A DNA stretch of 64,000 bases from Microbacterium arborescens (GTDB taxonomy: Bacteria; Actinomycetota; Actinomycetes; Actinomycetales; Microbacteriaceae). Positions 39,460 through 50,275 of this stretch are shown here, piece after piece; the first letter of the stretch is position 1; the number at the start of each line of letters is the position of its first letter. Made by a program: the position numbers and the translations under genes. Where the stretch lies: contig NZ_CP128474.1 of assembly GCF_030369635.1 (NCBI RefSeq), positions 2,356,001 through 2,420,000 of the forward strand, in the 5' to 3' direction. The notes below the pieces were generated by a model. The model saw only the letters and a list, made by a program, of their open reading frames with translations. It did not search any database and was not told the DNA's origin.

Positions 39460-41547
39460 TCAGCGGATGCTGTTGTCGTGCCCGCCGGAGTGCGTGGTCG
39501 GCGCCGGGATCGACTTCTGCATCTGAACGAGGAACTCGACGTTGGACTGCGTCTCCTTGAGCTTGTCGAGGATGACGCCGAGCGCGTGCTGCTGGTCGAG
39601 GCCGGCGAGGGCGCGACGCAGCTTCCACGTGATCTTGACCTCGTCGGAGGAGAGCAGCATCTCTTCACGACGCGTCGAGGAAGCGTTGACATCGACGGCG
39701 GGGAAGATGCGCTTGTCGGCCAGCTGACGCGACAGGCGCAGCTCGCTGTTGCCCGTGCCCTTGAACTCCTCGAAGATGACCTCGTCCATCTTGGAACCGG
39801 TCTCGACCAGCGCCGTGGCGAGGATCGTCAGCGAGCCGCCGTTCTCGATGTTGCGTGCCGCACCGAAGAAGCGCTTCGGCGGGTACAGCGCCGACGCGTC
39901 GACGCCACCGGTGAGGACACGGCCCGACGTCGGGGCCGACAGGTTGTACGCGCGGCCGAGGCGCGTGATCGAGTCGAGCAGCACGACGACGTCGCGGCCG
40001 AGCTCGACCAGACGCTTGGCACGCTCGATCGCGAGCTCGGCGACCGTCGTGTGGTCCTCTGCGGGACGGTCGAAGGTCGAGGCGATGACCTCGCCCTTGA
40101 CGGTGCGCTGCATGTCGGTGACCTCTTCGGGCCGCTCGTCGACGAGCACGACCATGAGGTGGACCTCGGGGTTGTTCTGCGCGATCGCGCCCGCGATCTG
40201 CTGCAGCACGATCGTCTTGCCGGCCTTGGGCGGCGCGACGATGAGACCGCGCTGTCCCTTTCCGATCGGAGCCACGAGATCGATGATCCGCTGGGTCAGC
40301 TTCTCGGGGCCGGTCTCGAGGCGCAGACGCTCCTGCGGGTACAGCGGCGTGAGCTTGCCGAACTCGACGCGGTCGGCGGCGTCCTCGACCGACAGGCCGT
40401 TGATGGAGTCGACCTTGACGAGCGCGTTGTACTTCTGGCGGCTCGACTGCTCGCCCTCACGCGGCTGCTTGATCGCGCCGACGACGGCGTCGCCCTTGCG
40501 CAGGTTGTACTTCTTGACCTGTCCGAGCGAGACGTAGACGTCCTGAGTACCCGGCAGGTAGCCGGTCGTGCGGACGAACGCGTAGTTGTCGAGGACATCG
40601 AGCACACCGGCGATCGGGATGAGGATGTCGTCCTCGTTGATCTCGGTCTCGAACTCGTCGCCACCGCCGCCCTGACCGCGGCGCTTGTTGCGCTGGCGGC
40701 CACGGCCGTTCTGGCCCGAGGCGTCATCGTCGTCGGGGCCGTTGTTGCCGGCCTGGTTCTGGTTGCCGCCCTGGTTCTGGTTGCCGCCCTGGTTCTGGCC
40801 GGCCTGGCCCGGGTTGCCCTGGGCGTTGTCCTTGTTGCGGTTGCGGTTGCGGTTGCGTGAACGGCTCCGCGAGCGACCGGACGACTCGCCGTCGCCCTCA
40901 CCGGAGTCGGACTTCGACGACTCGTCGGACGAGGCGTCCGTCTCCGGCGCCTGCTCTGCCGGAGTCTCGGCGGCGCTGTCGGCCGCCGGAGCGTCGCCGG
41001 GCTCGGCCGCGGCGTCGGGGCTCGGGGTGGCCTCGGCCTCGGCATCCTTCTTCGCGTTGCGGCCGCGCCCACGGCCGCGGGCCGGCTTCTTCGGTGCCTC
41101 GGCGGGCTCGGCATCGGCGGGCTCATCAACAGCCGCGTCAGCGGCAGCGGGTGCGCTCTCGTCAGCAGCAGCCGCGACGTCGGCCGAAACCGCCTCAGCA
41201 GCAGGCTCGGCGCCCGCATCCGTGCTCGTCGGCGCATCGGTGACCGGCGTCTCGGCAGGAGCCTCGGCGACAGCCGGGGTCTCGTCGGCGGCGGCGGGCG
41301 CGACATCCGTGCTCTTGGCCCGGCGGGGCGCACGCTTGCGCGGAGCCTTCGCGGGCTTCTCCTCGGGCTCGGCCACGACGGCAGGCGCGGCAGCCTCCTC
41401 CGCAGCGGGGGCGACCTCGGGCGAGGCCTCCTCGGCGGGCACGTCCTCGGCGGGGGTCTCGACGACGGCATCCGGCTGCGCAGGCGTCTCTTCGTTCGGT
41501 GCGTCGACAGTCTCGTCGATCGTCAGGTTCTCGGAGTTGGACTCCAC
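39460..41547 (-). CDS. rho: Transcription termination factor Rho with long N-terminal extension
   Basis: RNA-dependent ATPase that ends transcription. The 695-residue protein is about 275 longer than Escherichia coli Rho. The first ~300 residues are low-complexity: an acidic Ala/Glu/Pro part, then Arg/Asn/Gln/Gly-rich repeats ([22 protein letters not shown]). The RNA-binding core starts near residue 304 ([19 protein letters not shown]) and the P-loop is [12 protein letters not shown] around Lys444. Such extensions are typical of actinobacterial Rho and can aid termination on structured RNA. The GTG start has AAGAGGAG upstream. Confidence 0.97.
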   Translation of the reverse strand: MESNSENLTIDETVDAPNEETPAQPDAVVETPAEDVPAEEASPEVAPAAEEAAAPAVVAEPEEKPAKAPRKRAPRRAKSTDVAPAAADETPAVAEAPAETPVTDAPTSTDAGAEPAAEAVSADVAAAADESAPAAADAAVDEPADAEPAEAPKKPARGRGRGRNAKKDAEAEATPSPDAAAEPGDAPAADSAAETPAEQAPETDASSDESSKSDSGEGDGESSGRSRSRSRNRNRNRNKDNAQGNPGQAGQNQGGNQNQGGNQNQAGNNGPDDDDASGQNGRGRQRNKRRGQGGGGDEFETEINEDDILIPIAGVLDVLDNYAFVRTTGYLPGTQDVYVSLGQVKKYNLRKGDAVVGAIKQPREGEQSSRQKYNALVKVDSINGLSVEDAADRVEFGKLTPLYPQERLRLETGPEKLTQRIIDLVAPIGKGQRGLIVAPPKAGKTIVLQQIAGAIAQNNPEVHLMVVLVDERPEEVTDMQRTVKGEVIASTFDRPAEDHTTVAELAIERAKRLVELGRDVVVLLDSITRLGRAYNLSAPTSGRVLTGGVDASALYPPKRFFGAARNIENGGSLTILATALVETGSKMDEVIFEEFKGTGNSELRLSRQLADKRIFPAVDVNASSTRREEMLLSSDEVKITWKLRRALAGLDQQHALGVILDKLKETQSNVEFLVQMQKSIPAPTTHSGGHDNSIR

Positions 41548-41699
41548 GAGTGCTCCTCTTAAACGGTGGATATGACAGAACCGCGTCCAGCGCCGTCCAC
41601 GGCGGGCGCCATCCGCCTGCCACACGCGTCCGGCCGACGGCACGGGGTATGGATCAGGGGTGTTCGCGGTGATTCGCAGAATTGCGACGGAGGCTCAGA

Positions 41700-42629
41700 T
41701 CACAAGGGTGTGGAACCCTCCGTATGGTCCCTCACCATACCACCGCGTACATCGACCGCCAGCATCCGTGCATCCCACGGGGTGTCTGTGGTACGCGCGG
41801 CGACCTCGACGGCTGCCAGACGCTGGCCCGGACCGTCTGCGAGCACGAGCACGCTGGGGCCGGCGCCCGACACGACCGCCGCGAAGCCTTCGGCGCGCAG
41901 GGCACGGACGAGTTTGTCGGTCTCGACCATCGCCTGGGCGCGGTACGACTGATGGAGTTTGTCTTCGGTGGCGGCCAGCAGCAGGTCGGGGCTCTGCGTG
42001 AGGGCCGCGACCAGCAGCGCCGACCGCGAGAGATTGAAGATCGCGTCCTCGCGCGTGACCTGCAACGGGTCGAACCCGCGCGCGACCGACGTCGACATCG
42101 TGAAGTCGGGTACGAACACCAGCGGCGCGACACCGCGGTGGACGAGCAGCTTCTTGTGCTGCGGCCCGTGCTCGTCGACCCACGCGATGGTGAGGCCGCC
42201 GAACAGAGCGGGCGCGACGTTGTCGGGGTGGCCCTCGAGCTCGGTGGCGAGTCGGAGCAGCGCGTCGGCGCCGATCTCCACGTCGCCCGCGAGGAGCCCC
42301 TTCGCCGCCAGCAATCCGGACACGACCGCGGCGCCCGACGATCCCATCCCGCGCCCGTGCGGAATCGCGTTGACCGCCTCGAGACGCACGCCGGGCATGG
42401 TCCGCCCGAACGCCTCGTAGGCGTAGGCCATCGCCCGCACCACGAGGTGCGACGCGTCGGTCGGGACGTCGGCGGCCCCCTCGCCCGAGACGGTGATCTC
42501 GAGGCCGGGGCCGGGCAGCTCGGTGACGATCAGCTCGTCGTAGACGCTGAGCGCGAGCCCCAGGGTGTCGAAGCCGGGACCGAGATTGGCGCTGGTCGCG
42601 GGGACGCGCACCTGGACCGAGCGGGTCAT
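41700..42629 (-). CDS. thrB: Homoserine kinase
   Basis: Phosphorylates homoserine in threonine synthesis. The 309 residues belong to the GHMP kinases: [20 protein letters not shown] at the start, the ATP loop [19 protein letters not shown] near residue 93, and [12 protein letters not shown] toward the end. Its ATG overlaps the thrC stop as ATGA. About 150 bp separate its stop from the rho start, so rho may have a separate promoter. Confidence 0.96.
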   Translation of the reverse strand: MTRSVQVRVPATSANLGPGFDTLGLALSVYDELIVTELPGPGLEITVSGEGAADVPTDASHLVVRAMAYAYEAFGRTMPGVRLEAVNAIPHGRGMGSSGAAVVSGLLAAKGLLAGDVEIGADALLRLATELEGHPDNVAPALFGGLTIAWVDEHGPQHKKLLVHRGVAPLVFVPDFTMSTSVARGFDPLQVTREDAIFNLSRSALLVAALTQSPDLLLAATEDKLHQSYRAQAMVETDKLVRALRAEGFAAVVSGAGPSVLVLADGPGQRLAAVEVAARTTDTPWDARMLAVDVRGGMVRDHTEGSTPL

Positions 42630-43711
42630 GCCGTCGCCTCCGGCGCGAGGTCGAGCACGGATGCCACCTCGGCGGTCGAAGCGTCGACGACGACCGGTTC
42701 TGCCTGTGTGCCGTCCGCGTTGCGGAGGGCCCACTGCGGGTCCTTGAGCCCGTGACCGGTGACGGTCAGGACGACTCTCGAGCCCGCGGGGATGACGCCC
42801 GCCTCGGCGCGATCGAGCAGACCGGCGACGGTGATCGCGGATGCCGGCTCGACGAACACGCCCGCCGTGCTCGCGAGGAGCTTCTGCGCCGCGAGGATAC
42901 GGTCGTCGTCGATGGCGCCGAACCAGCCCCGGGTCGCGTCGCGCGCCTCGAGAGCGAGGTGCCACGACGCCGGGTTGCCGATGCGGATCGCCGTCGCGAT
43001 CGTGTCGGGATCCTTCACGACCTCACCGCGGACCAGCGGCGCCGACCCGGCGGCCTGGAAGCCGAACATCCGCGGGACCCGCGTCGCAGCCCCACGGGCC
43101 GCTTCCTCGCGGTACCCGCGCGCATGCGCCGTGTAGTTGCCGGCGTTGCCGACGGGAACGAAGTGGAAGTCCGGGGCGTCGCCCAGCTGCGAGACGATCT
43201 CGTACGCCGCGGTCTTCTGACCGTCGATGCGATCGGGATTGACCGAGTTGACCAGGTGCACCGGATAGTGGTCGGCCAGTTCCCGCGCGATCTCGAGGCA
43301 GTCGTCGAAGTTGCCCCGGATCTGGATGAGGCGACCGCCGTGGGCGACGGCCTGGCTCAGCTTGCCCATCGCGATCTTGCCTTCGGGGACGAGAACGGCG
43401 GCGGTGATGCCGGCGTGCGCGGCGTAGGCCGCCGCGGACGCCGACGTGTTGCCCGTCGAGGCGCAGATGACGGCCTTCGCGCCGTGCTCGACGGCACGCG
43501 AGAGAGCGACCGTCATGCCGCGGTCCTTGAACGAACCCGTCGGGTTCATTCCTTCGAACTTCACCCAGACGTCGGCGCCCGTGCGGTGCGAGAGCTCGCG
43601 AGCGGGGACGAGCGGCGTACCGCCCTCGCCCAGGGTGACCACCGTCGAGGAGTCGGTGACGTCGAGGCGGTCGGCGAACTCGCGGAGCACTCCCTGCCAC
43701 ACGTGTGCCAT
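42626..43711 (-). CDS. thrC: Threonine synthase
   Basis: Converts phosphohomoserine to threonine with PLP. The 361-residue protein is the short actinobacterial type. It has the PLP lysine in [13 protein letters not shown], the [14 protein letters not shown] loop and [12 protein letters not shown]. The ATG at 43711 begins 1 nt after the hom stop, and the stop overlaps thrB. Confidence 0.97.
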   Translation of the reverse strand: MAHVWQGVLREFADRLDVTDSSTVVTLGEGGTPLVPARELSHRTGADVWVKFEGMNPTGSFKDRGMTVALSRAVEHGAKAVICASTGNTSASAAAYAAHAGITAAVLVPEGKIAMGKLSQAVAHGGRLIQIRGNFDDCLEIARELADHYPVHLVNSVNPDRIDGQKTAAYEIVSQLGDAPDFHFVPVGNAGNYTAHARGYREEAARGAATRVPRMFGFQAAGSAPLVRGEVVKDPDTIATAIRIGNPASWHLALEARDATRGWFGAIDDDRILAAQKLLASTAGVFVEPASAITVAGLLDRAEAGVIPAGSRVVLTVTGHGLKDPQWALRNADGTQAEPVVVDASTAEVASVLDLAPEATA

Positions 43712-43712
43712 G

Positions 43713-45032
43713 TCAGTCCCCCTCCACCCGCAGCACCGAGACGACGCGCTTGACGACGCCGCTCTCGCCGAGCGACGCGACCGCGTCGCTGAGGTCCTGC
43801 TCGCGCGCGGTGTGGGTGCCGATGACCAGGCGGGCGGTCTGGACGTCGCCGTCGGCGACGATCGTCTGCTCGAGCGTCGCCACCGAGACCTTGCCGTCGC
43901 TGAGCAGCCCCGCCACCGCGGCGAGGACGCCGGAGCGGTCGTCGACCTCAAGGGTGATCTGATACCGCGTCGTCACATGGCCGATCGGGACGACCGGCAG
44001 ATTCGCGCGCGTCGACTCGCCCACCCCGACGCCGCCGGCGATGTGGCGGCGGGCCGCCGAGACGACATCGCCCAGGACGGCCGAGGCGGTCTGCACACCG
44101 CCCGCGCCCGCACCGTAGAACATGAGGTCGCCCGCAGCCTCCGCCTGGACGAAGACGGCGTTGTTCGCTCCGTGCACGCTCGCGAGCGGATGCTCGCGAG
44201 GAACGAGGGCGGGGTACACGCGCACCGAGATCGTCTCGCCGGAGGGCGACACCTCGGCGTCGGCGAGACGCTCGCACACGGCGAGGAGCTTGATGACGAA
44301 GCCGGCCTTGCGGGCGGCATCCATCATGTCGGCGTCGATCTGCGTGATGCCCTCGCGGTGGACGGCGTTCAGCGGCACGGCGGTGTGGAACGCGAGAGAG
44401 GCGAGGATCGCTGCTTTCTGCGCCGCGTCGTATCCCTCGATGTCGGCTGTCGGGTCGGCCTCGGCGTACCCGAGCGCCTGCGCGTCGGCCAGCACGTCGG
44501 CGAAGTCGGATCCCTCGCGGTCCATGCGGTCGAGGATGTAGTTCGTCGTGCCGTTGACGATGCCCATGATGCGCTGCACCCGGTCGCCGGCGAGCGAGTC
44601 GCGCAACGGGCGGATGATCGGGATGGCGCCAGCAGCGGCGGCCTCGTAATAGATCGAGGCACCGACCTGGTCGGCCGCCTCGAACAGCTCGGGGCCGTGC
44701 GTCGCCAGCAACGCCTTGTTCGCTGTCACGATGTCGGCACCGGCACCGATCGCCTTCAGGATGCTCGTCCGGGCCGGCTCGATCCCGCCCATGAGCTCGA
44801 TGACGATGTCGGAGCCGACGAGGAGCGGCTCGGGGTCGGTCGTCAGCAGCTCGCGCGGAAGCTCGACGTCACGCGGCGCATCGATGTCGCGCACCGAGAT
44901 GCCGACGAGGTCGAGGGCGGCGCCGGCCCGATCGGCCAGTTCGTCTCCGTGCTTGAGCAACAGGGCGGCGACCTGCGAGCCGACGGCGCCGGCTCCGAGC
45001 AGGGCCACACGCAGGCGGCGGTAGTCCGTCAT
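43713..45032 (-). CDS. hom: Homoserine dehydrogenase with ACT domain
   Basis: Reduces aspartate semialdehyde to homoserine, the branch point to threonine, methionine and isoleucine. The 439 residues start with the Rossmann motif [15 protein letters not shown], include VTANKALLA and the signature [13 protein letters not shown], and end in an ACT domain (about 355-435, [17 protein letters not shown]). That domain normally confers feedback inhibition by threonine. Its ATG overlaps the lysA stop as ATGA. Confidence 0.97.
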   Translation of the reverse strand: MTDYRRLRVALLGAGAVGSQVAALLLKHGDELADRAGAALDLVGISVRDIDAPRDVELPRELLTTDPEPLLVGSDIVIELMGGIEPARTSILKAIGAGADIVTANKALLATHGPELFEAADQVGASIYYEAAAAGAIPIIRPLRDSLAGDRVQRIMGIVNGTTNYILDRMDREGSDFADVLADAQALGYAEADPTADIEGYDAAQKAAILASLAFHTAVPLNAVHREGITQIDADMMDAARKAGFVIKLLAVCERLADAEVSPSGETISVRVYPALVPREHPLASVHGANNAVFVQAEAAGDLMFYGAGAGGVQTASAVLGDVVSAARRHIAGGVGVGESTRANLPVVPIGHVTTRYQITLEVDDRSGVLAAVAGLLSDGKVSVATLEQTIVADGDVQTARLVIGTHTAREQDLSDAVASLGESGVVKRVVSVLRVEGD

Positions 45033-46438
45033 TCGGCTCCTTCTGTGGGGATGCCCGCATCACGGGCGAGCAGGTCGTCGATCGTCTCTCCGCGAACGAT
45101 CACCCGGGCCAGGCCGTTCGAGACGGCGACGACGGGCGGACGCGGGACGTAGTTGTAGTTGCTGGCGAGCGAGAAGCAGTAGGCGCCCGTCGCGGCAACG
45201 GCCAGCAGGTCGCCCGGCGCGACGTCGGCCGGCAGGTACTCGGCGTCGACGACGACGTCACCTGATTCGCAGTGTCGCCCGACGACGCGGGCGAGCGCGG
45301 CGGGAGCGTCGCTGCGACGGTTGGCCACCCGCGCCGAATAGGCCGCGCCGTAGAGGGCTGGGCGGGCGTTGTCGCTCATACCCCCGTCGACACTCACGTA
45401 GAGGCGCTCGAGCTCGTCGCTGACGCGGACGGGCTTGGTGGTGCCGATCTCGTACAGGGTGACGCCGGCGCGGCCGACGATGGCCCGACCGGGCTCGAAG
45501 GCCAGGGTCGGGACCGGGACGCCGTGCGCGGCGCACTCGCGCGCGACAGCGGCGACGATGCCGTCGGCCAGCTCCTCGATCGGGGTCGGGTCGTCGACAC
45601 TCGTGTAAGCGATGCCGAAACCGCCCCCGAGGTTGAGCACCGGCACGTCGCCGTCGTCGAGCAGGCGCGCGTGGACGGCGACGAGCCGCGACGCCGACTC
45701 GGCGAAGCCCGCGGTGCCGAAGATCTGGGAGCCGATGTGGCAGTGCAGCCCGACGAAACGCAGTGACGGCAGCTCGCGGACCCGAGCGACCACGGCTTCG
45801 GCATCCGTCAGCGCGAATCCGAACTTCTGGTCCTCGTGGGCGGTGGCCAGGAAGTCATGGGTCTCGGCGTGCACGCCGCTGTTCACCCGCACGAGCACGG
45901 GCTGAACGGCCCCGCGCGCAGCCGCGATCTCGGCGAGTCGGTCGATCTCGATGAGACTGTCGACGATGACGGACCCCACCCCCAGCTCGACGGCGCGCGC
46001 CAGCTCGAGCGGCGACTTGTTGTTGCCGTGCAACCCGATGCGAGCCGGATCCGCCCCCGCAGCCAGGGCGACCGCGAGCTCGCCGCCGGTTGCGACGTCG
46101 ATCGCGAGACCTTCCGCCGTCACCCAGCGCACGATCTCCGTGCTCAAGAACGCTTTCGAGGCGTAGTACACGCGCGCCGTCGTGCCGTGGCGCGCCGCGG
46201 CGCCGTCGAACGCCTCGCGAACCCGTCGCGCCTGTGCCACGACGGCATCCTGGTCGAGGACGTACAGGGGCGTGCCGAACTGCGCGGCCAGGTCGGTGGC
46301 CGCGATGCCGCCGATCGACACCGCGCCGTCGTCGTCGCGCTCGGCGCGGGGCGGCCAGACGGCTTCGACCAGCGCGTTGACGTCAGCGGGAGGGAGCAGC
46401 CATTCCGGCACGGCGGGGCGGACGTCGGACGGGGACAC
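45029..46438 (-). CDS. lysA: Diaminopimelate decarboxylase
   Basis: Decarboxylates meso-diaminopimelate to lysine with PLP, the last step of lysine synthesis. The 469-residue protein has the PLP lysine in VYYASKAFLS, FVGLHCHIGSQI, the phosphate-binding NLGGGFGIAY and the second-active-site ATGAYCFSLASNYN. The start is GTG. It leads the lysA-hom-thrC-thrB operon, in which every junction overlaps or is separated by 1 nt. A TAGACT box about 60 nt upstream gives a short leader containing the small palindrome CTGACCGTCAG (46462-46472). Confidence 0.96.
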   Translation of the reverse strand: MSPSDVRPAVPEWLLPPADVNALVEAVWPPRAERDDDGAVSIGGIAATDLAAQFGTPLYVLDQDAVVAQARRVREAFDGAAARHGTTARVYYASKAFLSTEIVRWVTAEGLAIDVATGGELAVALAAGADPARIGLHGNNKSPLELARAVELGVGSVIVDSLIEIDRLAEIAAARGAVQPVLVRVNSGVHAETHDFLATAHEDQKFGFALTDAEAVVARVRELPSLRFVGLHCHIGSQIFGTAGFAESASRLVAVHARLLDDGDVPVLNLGGGFGIAYTSVDDPTPIEELADGIVAAVARECAAHGVPVPTLAFEPGRAIVGRAGVTLYEIGTTKPVRVSDELERLYVSVDGGMSDNARPALYGAAYSARVANRRSDAPAALARVVGRHCESGDVVVDAEYLPADVAPGDLLAVAATGAYCFSLASNYNYVPRPPVVAVSNGLARVIVRGETIDDLLARDAGIPTEGAE

Positions 46439-46498
46439 GGGAACACCAATCGGGAGAGACGCTGACCGTCAGGCAGACGGGGCCGCGACGGTGCCGCC

Positions 46499-46504
46499 AG
46501 TCTA
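46499..46504 (-). promoter_or_regulatory. -10 box of the lysA-hom-thrCB operon
   Basis: TAGACT on the minus strand predicts a leader of about 54 nt before the lysA GTG. No known riboswitch is recognisable in it. Confidence 0.45.
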
Positions 46505-46567
46505 GGACACCAGCCGCGCGCGCCCCGCCCGTGTGACCGCGGGCGACGGCCCGCACCGTCACCCTCC

Positions 46568-47161
46568 TCACGGAGACGACGAGACCTCGTCATCGCCCTC
46601 GAGACGCGCCACGACGCGGCGGATACGCGCTGCCCGTGCGGCCTCCGAGGGAGCGCTGAGCACCGGGTGCAGGACGGAGTACCGCTCGGCGGCACGCAGA
46701 GCTGCGAATCGGCGGGCTGCCGCGGGTGAGGCCGAGAACGCTGCCTCGAGATCGGCCGGGACCGCAGCTCCCGCTTGTCCGGCATAGGCTCGTTCCCAGC
46801 GCCCGTCCGCGCGCGCACGCTCGACTTCGATCCAGCCCCTCTCGCGCATGCGGCCTTCGCCCGTCAGCCGTTCGATGATCCCCACGTTGCGCTGTGACCA
46901 GATCGAGCGCGCTCGTCGTGGCGTGAACAGCTGCACGAACGTGGTCTCGTCCCGCGAGTTCCGCCGACCGTCGATCCAGCCGCTGCACAGCGCCTCATCG
47001 AGTGCTTGGGCGTAGGTGAGCGATGTCGGCTCGGTGACGTTCTTCTTCGCGAGCACCAACCTCACACCGTCGGAGTCGGATTCGTGCGAATCGAGCCAGG
47101 CCCGCCAGGCGACGGCGTCGGCGACCACGAGAAGAGCCGGACCTTCATCGCCGGCAGTCAT
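46568..47161 (-). CDS. YdeI/OmpD-associated family protein
   Basis: A 197-residue cytoplasmic protein of the YdeI (OmdA) family, which is linked loosely to stress resistance but has no defined reaction. Recognisable blocks are DEALCSGWIDGRRNSRDETT, FTPRRARSIWSQRNV and the C-terminal AARAARIRRVVARL, where bacteriocin-protection homologues have a basic helix. The ATG at 47161 follows GGAG by 5 nt; a GTG two codons upstream is an alternative. It is divergent from a small membrane-protein gene. Confidence 0.85.
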   Translation of the reverse strand: MTAGDEGPALLVVADAVAWRAWLDSHESDSDGVRLVLAKKNVTEPTSLTYAQALDEALCSGWIDGRRNSRDETTFVQLFTPRRARSIWSQRNVGIIERLTGEGRMRERGWIEVERARADGRWERAYAGQAGAAVPADLEAAFSASPAAARRFAALRAAERYSVLHPVLSAPSEAARAARIRRVVARLEGDDEVSSSP

Positions 47162-47199
47162 GAGCACTCCACGCTTGTAGCCTGGCGCAGGAGGCGATC

Positions 47200-47712
47200 A
47201 TGGGCAATGTCACGCACGAGTCGGCAGGACTCGACGAACGCATCGGAGCGCTGAAAGAACGCATCTACGCGACGGTGACCGGACTCGCGATCCTCGCGGG
47301 GCTCTTCACCGCCGAGCACGTCACGGTCGGTGAGTCGATCTTCGCGCTCGCGGTCGGCATCTTCGCGATCGCTGCCGCCGGCTTCGTCGCCGAGGTCATC
47401 GCGCATCAGATCGGTCATCGTCAGTTCCCGAGCGGACGGGAGCTGGCCGTGATGGCGCGGACGGCCACGGTCGCCCTCGGAACCGCGTCTCTCCCCCTGC
47501 TCGCGCTCGTTGTCGCCCTGTTCGACCTCATCGACCTCGATACGGCGCTGATCATCGGGATCATCGCCGACGCCGCCGTGCTGGTGGGCGTCGTGCTTCT
47601 CGCCAGCGCGCGCACGGGCTTGACCGCGTTGCAGCGTCTCGTTGCATCGGCACTGCTGCTCGGGCTGGTCGCCGTGGTCGCCGTTGCGCTGCTCCTCGCC
47701 CACGGCCACTGA
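47200..47712 (+). CDS. Small integral membrane protein, unknown
   Basis: A 170-residue protein with a short charged N-terminus (DERIGALKERIYA) and about five hydrophobic segments spread over residues 25-167. I do not recognise a family. The ATG has a clear AGGAGG upstream, and a TAGCCT -10 box lies at 47178-47183. It is a single gene facing the DUF2993 gene. Length and GC-rich third positions support coding. Confidence 0.75.
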   Translation: MGNVTHESAGLDERIGALKERIYATVTGLAILAGLFTAEHVTVGESIFALAVGIFAIAAAGFVAEVIAHQIGHRQFPSGRELAVMARTATVALGTASLPLLALVVALFDLIDLDTALIIGIIADAAVLVGVVLLASARTGLTALQRLVASALLLGLVAVVAVALLLAHGH

Positions 47713-47729
47713 GCCCCGGGCGGGCGGGT

Positions 47730-48554
47730 TCAGGCGCAGGTGCCGTCGGCCTGAAGCGCCGGATCGCGGACGATCGCCCCGTCGACGTCGACCTCGGCCA
47801 CCAGCGCACCGCGTTCGACGCGCACCTCGCGCAGCGTCAGCCCGGCAGGCAACCGGTCGCGGATGCAGATCGAGTAGTCCCGCAGCACGCCGTCGGCGGC
47901 GGAGCCGAACCGCTGCCGGAGGTCGTCTCCGGTCAGCGCCGCACCCCCGAGCCGCACGGCCGTGGGCGTCAGGACGATGTCGCCGTCTACGGCGCTCGGA
48001 GTCAGATCCAGTCCGAGCGGCACCGACAGCGCGAACAGCGGCATCTCGACCTCGACCGTCACGTTCGGCGGATCCAGCTGCACGCCGGCGCCCGAGACGC
48101 CCGAAACCTGCGAGAGCAGGGTCTCGAGCTGGTCCTCCGCGAAGACCACCGTCGCCTCCGCCGATCCGATGTCACCCCCGTCTGCTCGGATGGGCACGTC
48201 GGTCGCGCGCACCGACACATCGGCCAACACATCGCCGAGCGGGATGCCGTCGCCCGAGACGTCGAGACGATCGAGCCGGCCGCCGATGACCTGAGGCAGC
48301 ACCGGCTCGTCTAACCCGACGTCGATCTGCTGGTCCTCGGGCAGCGCGAGCCGGGTGATGACCTGCTCGCGCACGGTGTTCGTGAGGATGCTGCGCGTGA
48401 TGCTCTCGGCGACGAACCAGGCGGCGACCGCGAGACCGACGACCACCACGAGAGCGATGATCCACGGCAGCGCCCGACGTCGCCGCTTCGGCGGGACCGC
48501 GGTCGCCTCGAAGAGCGGGAGGGTGGGCTGCGTGGCACCGCTCACGTCGGTCAC
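47730..48554 (-). CDS. LmeA/DUF2993-family membrane-anchored protein
   Basis: A 274-residue protein with a basic N-terminus ([10 protein letters not shown]), one membrane helix (about residues 31-50) and an extracytoplasmic DUF2993 domain. Family members such as mycobacterial LmeA bind phospholipid and affect mannan elongation. The GTG start overlaps the argS stop as GTGA, so it is translated with argS, a linkage common in Microbacteriaceae. The role here is not known. Confidence 0.82.
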   Translation of the reverse strand: MTDVSGATQPTLPLFEATAVPPKRRRRALPWIIALVVVVGLAVAAWFVAESITRSILTNTVREQVITRLALPEDQQIDVGLDEPVLPQVIGGRLDRLDVSGDGIPLGDVLADVSVRATDVPIRADGGDIGSAEATVVFAEDQLETLLSQVSGVSGAGVQLDPPNVTVEVEMPLFALSVPLGLDLTPSAVDGDIVLTPTAVRLGGAALTGDDLRQRFGSAADGVLRDYSICIRDRLPAGLTLREVRVERGALVAEVDVDGAIVRDPALQADGTCA

Positions 48555-50218
48555 ATCCGTTCGGGGGCGCTGACACCCAGGAGGTCGAGCCCGTTGCGCA
48601 GCACCTGTCCCGTGGCGTCGTTGAGCCAGAGGCGCGTGCGGTGAAGGTCGGTGACCTCCTCGTCGCCGAGCGGCGTGACCCGGCACGTGTCGTACCAGCG
48701 GTGGTAGAGGCTCGCGAGCTCTTCGAGGTACCGGGCGACGCGGTGCGGCTCGCGCAGTTCGGCGGCGAACGCCACGATCCGCGGGAACTCCTGGAGTGCG
48801 CCGAGGAGAGCCGATTCGGTCTCGTGGTCGAGCAGCTCGGGGGCGAATGCGTCGCGGGTGACGCCCGAGTCCGCGGCGTTGCGCGCGACGTTGTGCGTGC
48901 GGGCGTGCGCGTACTGCACGTAGAACACGGGGTTGTCGTTCGTGCGCTTCTGCAGGATCTCGGGGTCGAGGGTCAGCGGCGAGTCGGCGGGGTAACGCGC
49001 GAGCGAGTATCGGAGCGCGTCGGTGCCGAGCCAGTCGCGCAGGTCGTCGAGCTCGATGATGTTGCCCGCGCGCTTGGACAGGCGAGCGCCGTTGATCGAG
49101 ACGAGCTGTCCGATCAGCACTTCGATGTCCTTCTCGGGATCGTCGCCGGCTGCGCCCGCGAGGGCCTTCAGACGGTGGACGTAGCCGTGGTGATCGGCTC
49201 CCAGCAGATAGATCTTGTGCGCGAAACCGCGGTCGCCCTTGTTCAGGTAGTAGGCGGCATCGGCGGCGAAGTAGGTGTACTCGCCGTTGGAACGGCGGAT
49301 GACCCGGTCTTTGTCGTCGCCGAAATCCGTCGTCCGCACCCAGACGGCATCGTCCTGATCGAAGACGTGCCCCTGCGCGCGCAGCCGGTCGACCGCCTGG
49401 TCGACGAGGCTCGGCCCACCGTCGGCGGGGGTCGCGTGCAGCAGCCGCTCGCTGAAGAAGACGTCGAAGTGCACGTTGAACTTCTCGAGCGAGTCCTTCA
49501 GATCCGCCATCTGAAGCTCGTAGCCGAGGTCGAGCGCGACCTGCTCCTGCTCGTCGGGGGCGAGGGCCAGCAGGTCGGGGCGCGCCGCCAGCACGCGCTG
49601 GGCGAGGTCATCGATGTACGCGCCCGGGTAGCCGTCTTCGGGCGTGGGCTCGCCCTTGGCGCTGGCGAGCACCGAGCGACCGAACCGCTGCATCTGCGCG
49701 CCGGCGTCGTTGATGTAGAACTCGCGGACGAGCTCTGCGCCGCTCGCGAGCAGCAGCCGGGCGATCGCGTCGCCGAGGGCCGCCCACCGCGTGTGGCCGA
49801 TGTGCATCGGCCCGGTGGGGTTCGCGCTGACGAACTCGAGGTTGATCGAGTTGCCCGCCTGGCTGTCGTTGCGGCCGAAGGCAGCGCCCGCCTCGACGAT
49901 CTCGCGGGCGAGGGCGCCGGCGGCCGCGGCATCCAGACGGATGTTGATGAACCCGGGGCCGGCGACCTCGACGGACGCCACACCGGGCGTCTCGGCGAGC
50001 GCTGCCGCGATCTCGGCGGCGAACTCACGCGGGTTCGCGCCGACGCGCTTGGCCAGCTTCATCGCCGCGTTGGACGCCCAGTCGCCGTGGTCACGGTTCT
50101 TGGGGCGCTCGAACACGAAGTCGGCAGCGGTGAGTCCGTCGCTCGACCCGGGGCGTCGCGCCTCGGCGAGCGGGGCGACGACGGACAGGAGGGCTTCGGC
50201 GAGAGCATCGGGATTCAT
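48551..50218 (-). CDS. argS: Arginyl-tRNA synthetase
   Basis: Charges tRNA-Arg. The 555-residue class I enzyme has the N-terminal additional domain ([20 protein letters not shown]), the HIGH motif in [12 protein letters not shown] near residue 130, and the C-terminal helical anticodon-binding domain with [15 protein letters not shown]. The ATG has a TAGAAT -10 box 9 nt upstream. The tRNA-Arg gene at 55438 is unlinked, 5 kb away. Confidence 0.97.
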   Translation of the reverse strand: MNPDALAEALLSVVAPLAEARRPGSSDGLTAADFVFERPKNRDHGDWASNAAMKLAKRVGANPREFAAEIAAALAETPGVASVEVAGPGFINIRLDAAAAGALAREIVEAGAAFGRNDSQAGNSINLEFVSANPTGPMHIGHTRWAALGDAIARLLLASGAELVREFYINDAGAQMQRFGRSVLASAKGEPTPEDGYPGAYIDDLAQRVLAARPDLLALAPDEQEQVALDLGYELQMADLKDSLEKFNVHFDVFFSERLLHATPADGGPSLVDQAVDRLRAQGHVFDQDDAVWVRTTDFGDDKDRVIRRSNGEYTYFAADAAYYLNKGDRGFAHKIYLLGADHHGYVHRLKALAGAAGDDPEKDIEVLIGQLVSINGARLSKRAGNIIELDDLRDWLGTDALRYSLARYPADSPLTLDPEILQKRTNDNPVFYVQYAHARTHNVARNAADSGVTRDAFAPELLDHETESALLGALQEFPRIVAFAAELREPHRVARYLEELASLYHRWYDTCRVTPLGDEEVTDLHRTRLWLNDATGQVLRNGLDLLGVSAPERM

Positions 50219-50227
50219 AGCCCTCCG

Positions 50228-50233
50228 ATTCTA
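50228..50233 (-). promoter_or_regulatory. -10 box of argS
   Basis: TAGAAT on the minus strand lies 9 nt before the argS ATG, so the leader is at most a few nucleotides. Confidence 0.5.
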
Positions 50234-50275
50234 GGCGGGCGCCGCAGCGCCGATGCTGAACGCCTCCCGCCGGCG

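Noticed and set aside
46439-46498. Lysine riboswitch or threonine attenuator before lysA
   Set aside because: The leader is only ~54 nt, with one 11-nt palindrome and no run of Thr, Ile or Lys codons; too short for a known riboswitch.
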